Of a DNA stretch of 43,062 nt, positions 28,256-36,100 are shown one piece after another. Within the stretch, counting starts at the first letter, position 1; each line of letters opens with the position of its first letter. A program made the position numbers and the translations under genes. A model generated the notes under the pieces. That model worked only from the letters and a program-made list of their open reading frames with translations. It was not told the DNA's origin and did no database searches. The stretch covers positions 1-43,062 of the forward strand of contig SVKR01000064.1 in NCBI GenBank assembly GCA_015068365.1, in the 5' to 3' direction. The stretch comes from Oscillospiraceae bacterium. Lineage in GTDB: Bacteria > Bacillota > Clostridia > Oscillospirales > Oscillospiraceae.

Positions 28256-28310
28256 GGGGGGCCACATTCTGTGGCCCCCCTTGCTTTTTGGATGCGGAAT
28301 CACATATATT
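28256..28310 (+). promoter_or_regulatory. Predicted promoter of the subtilase/peptide/giant-SLH unit with upstream palindrome
   Basis: GGGGGGCCACATTCTGTGGCCCCCC (28256-28280), TTGCTT (28281-28286), N18, TATATT (28305-28310). Confidence 0.6.
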
Positions 28311-28362
28311 AGAATATGGAAATATATAACCATGCAAAATGCTGTGTTCCGGAGGTCGCGGT

Positions 28363-29736
28363 TTGAGACGGCTGCATAACAAAAGAATCATCTGCGCGCT
28401 CCTGGCCGCGCTGCTGCTTTGCGCCGTCCCGGCGAAAGCGGACGGCGGCGGGCGCTATATCGTCAAGCTCCGCGACGACAGCGCGCTTGCGTCTGCCGCG
28501 GAGACCTGCGGCCCCTTCGCCGTGGTGGGCGCGGGAGAGCTGCGCCGACTGCTGGCTGACGACGCGCTGGAGTGGTATGAGGCCGACGCGCCGGTGGCGC
28601 TCTCGGAAGCAGACGCGGAGCTGGCCGGGGCGCTTTCACCTTGGTATGCCGACGATATGTGGCATTTGGATATGATTGGCGCTGCCGCGGCCTATGAGCA
28701 GGGCGCGCTAGGCGCGGGCCTCCGCGTGGGCGTGCTGGATTCCGGCATCGCGCCCCACGCTGCCTACGCCGACCGTTTGGCGGAGGGCTGGAACTATCTC
28801 GACGACTCCGCCGACACCGGCGACGATCTCGGCCACGGCACCAGTGTGGCAGGGCTGATCGCCGGCCGGAGCGCGGAGGGGTTCATCGGCGTTGCGCCGG
28901 AGGTGACCCTTGTTCCGCTGAAATGCTTTAAGCAGAAGAGCTCGAAGATCAGCAACGTCATCAAAGGAATCTACGGCGGCGTGGACGACTTCGGGTGCAA
29001 CATTCTCAATCTCAGCCTCGGTTTTCCCGAAAACTCTCCCGCACTGAGGGAGGCTATCGACCACGCTGCGGAAATGGGCGTGCTGGTGGTGGCATCGGCG
29101 GGAAACGGCGGCTCGAGCGCCCTCAGTTATCCCTCGGCCTATGACAGCGTTTTGGGCGTCGGCGAGGCGAACAGCGACGGCAGCGTATCCCTGCGCTCGA
29201 ACCACCACAAGGGCGTATATATGCTGGCCCCCGGCGAGAAGCTGACGACCACTTACTACAGAGGCGGCTATACAGAGGCGTCGGGCACCAGCTTTTCCGT
29301 GCCGCTGGTGGTGGGCGCAGCAGCGGCGCTTTGGAGCGTAAGACCGGAGCTTTCTGCACAGGACATCATGAACCTGCTGGGACAGACGGCGACAGACGGA
29401 GGAAACCCTGGTTATGACGAATATTACGGTTGGGGCATCCTGAATGTCCGCGCCGCGCTGGAGGCTGCGGAGACTTGGACGCCTGCGGCGGCGGAGGGTG
29501 TTTCCGTGACGCTGATCGGCGGCGGCGCCGCAGTCTGGAACAAGACCTCGCACCCGCTGGACGCCTACCTTCTGGCGGCGGAATATGACGATACCGGACG
29601 TCAGAGTGCCGTCGGCGTAACGAAGCTGCATTTGGCGCCCGGCGAACGGATAGTGACGCCGGTTCCAAGGGGGCATACCCGCCTGTTCCTCTGCAGTGCG
29701 GAATGGATCCCCCTAACCGCGCCCCTGGACGCCTGA
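28363..29736 (+). CDS. Secreted S8 subtilisin-like serine protease
   Basis: TTG start at 28363 after GGAGGT; signal peptide; catalytic triad contexts VGVLDSGIAPH, DLGHGTSVAGLIAG, EASGTSFSVPLVVGAAAAL. Confidence 0.92.
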   Translation: MRRLHNKRIICALLAALLLCAVPAKADGGGRYIVKLRDDSALASAAETCGPFAVVGAGELRRLLADDALEWYEADAPVALSEADAELAGALSPWYADDMWHLDMIGAAAAYEQGALGAGLRVGVLDSGIAPHAAYADRLAEGWNYLDDSADTGDDLGHGTSVAGLIAGRSAEGFIGVAPEVTLVPLKCFKQKSSKISNVIKGIYGGVDDFGCNILNLSLGFPENSPALREAIDHAAEMGVLVVASAGNGGSSALSYPSAYDSVLGVGEANSDGSVSLRSNHHKGVYMLAPGEKLTTTYYRGGYTEASGTSFSVPLVVGAAAALWSVRPELSAQDIMNLLGQTATDGGNPGYDEYYGWGILNVRAALEAAETWTPAAAEGVSVTLIGGGAAVWNKTSHPLDAYLLAAEYDDTGRQSAVGVTKLHLAPGERIVTPVPRGHTRLFLCSAEWIPLTAPLDA

Positions 29737-29822
29737 CGCACCGGGAGTATTCTTACGGATAAGAAATAACAGAATATAAAATGAGAAAACAACAAAAAGA
29801 CAGAAAAAAGGAGAAAACAATC

Positions 29823-29993
29823 ATGTGCTTTAAGAAGAACAACCCCAAAACCCAGCCTGCGGAAGAGCTCAACGACATAAGCCCCGTCTCCGATGAGAAG
29901 CTCGACAACATCAGCGGCGCGGGCAACCCCTGGGAGGGCATTGAAGGCGTGCCGCAGAGGCCCATCGACGAAGACATTCGCGACAGAGTGTAA
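29823..29993 (+). CDS. Putative leader-containing export peptide (double-glycine-type, 56 aa)
   Basis: aaggag RBS; MCFKKNNPKTQPAEELNDISPVSDEKLDNISGAG/NPWEGIEGVPQRPIDEDIRDRV; ELxxIS..DEKLDNISGAG resembles C39 GG-leaders. Confidence 0.7.
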   Translation: MCFKKNNPKTQPAEELNDISPVSDEKLDNISGAGNPWEGIEGVPQRPIDEDIRDRV

Positions 29994-30021
29994 AAACCGT
30001 TGTTCCCGGCCACAGCCGCAG

Positions 30022-30044
30022 CCCCGGCGGGCAAACCGCCGGGG
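30022..30044. terminator. Stable hairpin between peptide gene and giant SLH gene (processing site or attenuator)
   Basis: CCCCGGCGG-GCAAA-CCGCCGGGG; no U-tract follows. Confidence 0.5.
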
Positions 30045-30127
30045 TCGGGCGGCGCATACACATTGATGAAACCATATGTGGCACCCCAAAACAACAGGCG
30101 CTTTAAAGGAAAAAAGGGAGATCCAAT

Positions 30128-33100
30128 ATGAAAAAACATATTCATAAACTGCTGGCTCTTTTATTGGCCCTTGTGTTATCGCTCCAGTTGAGCGAGGCCG
30201 CGCTGGCGACGGCAGCGGAGGAGGTCCGAATTGCGCTGGACCCCACGAGCCAGATTGAGCTTTCCACTCCGGACGATCTGTCCGAGGGCAACTGGTTTTT
30301 CATCCGCGAACGCCAGTTTGAGATCAGCGAAAAGAGCGGGGAAAAGCTCTATGTGCCCATCCAGCGTGCAGGCGATCTCAGCCAGGCGGCCAGCGTCACG
30401 CTGAAGCTGGCGGATATCACCAGCCATTTCGGCGACAACTATGAGGCTGAGATCTACCGCGTGAAGCAGGATCCCGAGGCGGAGCTCGGCGATTTCTCTT
30501 TGGTAGACGCCATCCGTGAGAATCAGGACACCCTTGAGGAAGTCCCGGAGCTCAGCGAGGAGGAGATGGCGGAGCTGATCGCCCAACAGGGCGAGGCGGA
30601 GATTACGGATGCTGCCGGGAACAAACTCGGCACCCTCAGCGCCGAAGACGAAGAAACGCCTGCCGCTGAAGGCGAAGAAACGCCTGCCAAGACGCTCACA
30701 CTGGTTCCCGAGGAGGTGGAGCCTGTCGCAGAGGAGGGCGCAGAAACGCCCGCTGAGGCGGAGCCTGTCCCCGCAATCAATCCTCTGCAGGCGGCTCGCG
30801 AGGCCTTTACCGGCACGGTCTCTGACCGCCAGCCGTTGGAGAGCAGCGTTTCCTGGATGAGCCCGGCGCTCCAGGAGATCTACGACAAGGGCGACGACAG
30901 CCTTCCCGAGGTCGAGCCGGAGGAGGATCTTCCGAACTCCATCCCCGGCTATACCTTTACGCTGGACTTTGCCGCGGGCGAGGACGTGAAGTTCCTCGTC
31001 GTCACGCCTCTCTATTCGGAGAAGGCGGACGGCGACAGCAGCCTGCTGCTCACGCTGGAAGCGCCCGACGGCGGCTTCCTGCTGCATGAGGACTTCTTCA
31101 CCAGCTATGTCACAGTCACGGACGAGGACGTGCCGGAGCAGGTCACGGTGAGCTTTTCCCAGGCGGAGTACACCGCCGCCGACGGCAAGGTCGTCCTGAC
31201 CGTCAACCGCACCGGCGCGATCAATGAGATCGTCACCGTGATGGTCTCCACCTACGACGGCAGCGCCCTGCAGGGCGCGGACTATTCCGGCGTGGGCGCG
31301 AAGCTGTACTTCCCGATGGGTCTGGAAAGCCGCACGCTGGAGATCCCCGTAGGCCAGAGCGCGGAGGAGAAGGACTTCTACGTGACGCTGACGCCGGTCA
31401 GCGAGTGCACCGCCGGTCTCGGCACCGCCCGCGTGGTGATCCCCGCGGCGGAGCAGGAGGCGGAGCTCATGGTGTCCGACGACTATCTGGGCGACGCCTT
31501 TACGAGCATCGAGAGTTTTGGCGGCGCAACGATCACCGACAGCGGCGGCGTCTTCAGCGCCACCGACAAGTATGAGAGCGTTGGCCTTTGGTTCAACAAC
31601 GACTGGGGCCGTGAGACCTATTTCTATGACGGCATTCAGCTCACCTGGTCTGCTGACGTTCCGAGAAACTTCTGCGGAATCCTTAAGGTCATCTCCAGAA
31701 CCGCGGATGGCGATGGCAGGGATTATACGCAGAAGACGATCAAAGAGATCGATAACAACACGTTTCAGGGCGTTCTTATCGGAAACAGCTTCAGTTACGA
31801 AACGGTCGAGCACTACTTCGGAGAAGCGAAGAACCCGTGGTATTACGGCGTTTATACCGCCCGCATTAAGGCATTGGGTGACTTTGACTGGCTATACTCT
31901 CCCTCGACCGTGACGGTCCATTACCTCCAGCCCATCAAGCGGGAGTTCACCTTCGAGGTCCAGCCCGCCGACCCGCTGAATCTGCGGGGCGTCCCGGCGG
32001 ACGATGAGAGCCAGATGAACGGCGTTTACATCAACAGCTCCCTGACCGACGCCTCCGTCACCGTGCGCGGCGGCGATTCCTTCGCCCTGACGGCGCAGAA
32101 CAGCAGCGAATTCTGCCGCTTTGTGGGGATTGACGCCGTCGCTTCCGACGGCTCTACCTACCGCATCGCCAACGCCGTCCCCGGCACCCGCACCATGAAC
32201 GTGACGGTGACGCAGAGCATGATCAACGCGCTGGCCACACGCAACGGCTACATCGAATGGAAGGACAACCTCGGCAGGGGCATCGGTTCCGTAAAGGGCA
32301 CCATCAAGATCAAGCCTGTCTTTGAGAAGATCCCCGCCAAGGTCGTGATCGGCGAGGGCACTTACGGCGGCTTTGAAGGCTTCAAGAGCGGTGAGTACGA
32401 CTACTACCTGGGCGAGCGCATCACCCTCAAGACCGAGCTCAACGAGCGTGGCCAGGCCGCGGGCGCCCGCGGCTCCGGCGTCGGCTATTACAAGGCTGAG
32501 AGCAAAACGGGGCTCCGTCTGGACCAGTCCAACAACTCCCCCTACCTCAACGCGGAGCGGAGCAAGGTCTTTCGGATCGACCAGCCCTTCATCAACATCT
32601 GGCCGGTGTTCGACACCTCGGGCAACGCGGTCACCGTGCAGGTACAGCGCAGGGATCTGCAATATTTCAACGCCGACAGCGGCATCCTCGCCCTGGACCG
32701 CGATCCGGCATATAACCCTGAGACAGACGTCTATAGCTTTATCGTGGCGGACGACGCCACGGTCAATCACGTGATGCTGATGGCCGCGGCGCTGAGAGAG
32801 CAGTACGGCGATTACGTCCCGATCTGGCGCGACACGCGCAGCAGCACCCAGTATTCCGGCGCCTTGTTCCCCTTCCGTGTGGGCACGGACCGGGAAGAGA
32901 ATGTGGTCAAACTGTCCGTCAGCACCAACGCCAATGCCGTGGTCTCCTGCGCGGTCTCCGGCACGGTGCAGGCGCAGGAGATCAACCTTGCCACCGGACG
33001 CCCCGGCGGCAGGCTCAGCCCCGCGAAAAACGCCCTGGTCTATTACGGTTCCGGCTCCGCCGTGACCGACGGCAAAGGAGCCTTTACGCTCCCCGCCGCC

Positions 33101-36100
33101 CGGGTCGCGGCCAACACCACGGTACGCTACGCCGTCAGCTACAATGGCGGGATGACCATCTGCGAGATGCGCGCACCCGCCCCCGCCCGTGCGACGGCGC
33201 AGGATACGCTGAACATCGGCGTGGTGGAGATCCCCTCCTTCTCCACGCTGGGCGCCCACATCACGGACGTTTATGCCATCCAGGACCAGCACTATATGTC
33301 GGACGTCAAGATCCTGGAGATGAACGGCCAGAAAACGGTCCTGGCAGCCCGCGTCAGCCCCGGCGAGGGCTATATGCTGGACGGCGAGACGCGGCAGGAG
33401 AAGATCCTGGGCGTGACCTTCTTCTTCTTAAACCCGCTGACCAACGAGCTCCACGGGGAGTTTGAGGCAAAGTATGACGCGGAAACGGACACCTGGCGCG
33501 TGGATCTGAAGGAATTCAAGCCCGACAGTCCGGATCTGTATTCCTACGGCGACGTGCTGTACGCGCAGCTTACCACGGACAAGCAGGTTGCGGCCGCCTA
33601 CGACGCCGAGGGCGGGATCGCGCCCGACATGGTTTACAACCCGGTCTCCACCGGCTATTCCGTCATTACGGATTCCGACTACGTCCCCACAACCTTCGAC
33701 TATAACATGCCGGTGGATGCCACGAGCATGTTCGGCCCCGGCGGCATCATCGAGCAGGGCGGCGGAGACCCGGAGCTCTGCGACACGCCCGTTGGCGAGG
33801 CGCAGCTTAATGGCAGCAGCACCCGCACCACTTACGGCGAGTTCCCCTTCATCGGCGAGCTGAACTTTATCCTGAACGTTACGGCGGTGGTGGGCGGCAA
33901 CGCCCGCGCCCGCGCCCTTGCCGACCAGATGTTCGCCCTTGCCGAGCTGGACAGCGACGACGCGAATCTCCAGGGCATCTCTGACGTGCTCCCGGAAGGC
34001 CAGCTCCGCGTTGGCATCGCCATGAAGTTCGGCAGCCTGCCTTACGGCGGGACCCGCTTCGTCTTCGCCCTGACCTTCACCATGGGCAATTCGCTGTGGG
34101 ACCAGAATATGTCCAACCCCTGGCAGGACACCGGCGCGGCCTCCAGATTCTTCTCCACCTCCTCCAATTCATCTAACGGAAACTGGAGGGGCGCCGGCAT
34201 GAAGCGCTACGCCAACGGCACCTTCGGGCCGGCGATGTTCTCCATCAGCTTTGCCATCGGCTTCTATATCGACTTCGGCTATCTGAACATCACCACCACC
34301 GACGGCTCTGGCCACTCCGAGACGCGGCACCAGTGCGTGTATCTGGGCGGCGGCGGCGTTGCCGGCTTTGTGGGCAACCTGTCCACCACCGCGCCGCTCC
34401 CAAGCCCCATCCCCATGTACGCGGGCGTCGAGGTGGACGCCTCGATCATGCTCTTCCTGGGCGCCAGCAAGAACCCGAACCTCGTCCTTGAGAACTTCAA
34501 GGAGGATAAGAGCCTGGACGGTCTCGACTTCGGCTTCCAGTACCAGCTCACCGGCTCCGTGACCGGCAAGGGCGTCCTGGGCCTCGGCTTTGACCACGCC
34601 CTGGGTCTGCGCGGCAACCTTGGATTGAAGATCGAGATGTGCTACAGCCCCATCTTCCAGCAGTGGTTCCCCAACAACTCCTATTTCAAGAACCGCCCCT
34701 TCAGCTACGGCTCCAGCATCGTGATGTCCGGTTATCTGGACGCGGTGTTCATGAACATCCCGCTGGCGACCTTCTCTTACCCGCTCTCTTACCGGGGCTA
34801 TCTCTGGCTGTTCAACCAGATGCGCATCGCCAACCGCGTGGTAAGCTACGTCCAGGGCGGCGTCAATGAAATGCTGGACAAGGGCACGGGCGACCCGGCG
34901 GTCATCCGGCGCTGCACGGCGCTTTGCGACCAGATCCTGGCGAAGATCGAGCGCTTTGAGAACCCGCAGTCGGAGGCGGATGAGCTGAGAGAGTACGCCT
35001 TCAACAAGGGCGTCATCAACCACCTTGAATACATCACAAGCTTCTCCGCGGAGATCGGCGGCCTCCTGGGCACAGCCATCAAGCTTATGGATGATGAAGA
35101 GGCCGAAACACCCACCTGGTCCATCCAGCCCCACGTGGAATCCAAATGGGTGGCCGGGGAAGACGCAGAGCTGATGGCGGCATTCTCTCCGGTAACGCCC
35201 TCGACGCTGGTAGAGGATTCCCGTGAGCAGTCCAGCGCCCGGCTGCTGGACATCGGCGATAACAATATGATGCTGGTGTATCTGGGCGACGACTCCGCAC
35301 GAAGCAAAACGCAGGCCAGCGTCCTGAAGTATGCTGTCTACAACACAGAGACCGGCTGGCTGGTCAAGCCCACAACCGTGCAGCCGGACGGAACCGGCGA
35401 CTATATGCCCGACCTCTGCGATGCGGAGGACGACGTGATTCTCACCTGGGTCTCCACCGCGCCGGACAAGGTCATCACAAGCGAGGACGACCCCACGAAC
35501 CATATGGATATGCTGGATGTCTTTACCGTCCGTGTCCCCAAGTCCTCGCTGAAAACGGCAACCGGAAGCATCAACGCCAACGACGTCTATCAGCTCACGA
35601 ACGATACGGTTTATGACTCCATGCCCAGAGCCGTCTATGACAGCGAGAGCAAGGACGTGATGGTGCTCTATACCAAGACCATGCCGGACACCGATTACCA
35701 TCCCGATTCCATCACGCAGAAGGTGCTGGATTACACCGTCGGCGGCGCGAAGGTCTACTCCGTCAACGCCTATATGCTCTATAACGGAACGCAGGAAGAA
35801 GGAGACCCGCATGCGGTCGGCTGGGTGACGGATTATCTCTACCCCAACGAGAGCAGTATTACCGACCAGGAAAAGATGAACGCTTTCCTGCAAACATGGG
35901 GCGGGCAGCGCTTTGTCAAAATCAGTATCGACGGCTCGAGCGATCCCGCCATCAGTGAAATGGCTGTGAGCAGGGGCTACAATGGCCTCGCGGTCTATGC
36001 CTACACAGTGGACAAGAACAATGACTTGAGCTCCAGCAACGACAAGGAGTTATACATCCAGTTCTATGACTTCCGCAGTCACAGTACCTATGTCCCGATT

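Noticed and set aside
16768-28280. Interpreting the three CCACA/TGTGG hairpins purely as Rho-independent terminators
   Set aside because: Considered seriously, because T-rich DNA follows two of them. The 24.57-kb copy lies between divergent genes where no gene ends, and all have a near-constant 36-37 bp spacing to a -10. Dual function at 16.77 and 28.27 kb remains possible.
29823-29993. Nitrile-hydratase-type (NHLP) or lantibiotic precursor identity for the small peptide
   Set aside because: Leader is too short for an NHLP leader and the core lacks Cys/Ser/Thr-rich sequence; only a generic GG-type leader is supported.
30009-30087. Possible further operator (ggccacagcc / ccatatgtggcacccc) before the giant SLH gene
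   Set aside because: Half-sites only, wrong spacing and no convincing -35/-10 downstream; the gene is more likely transcribed from the 28.3-kb promoter.
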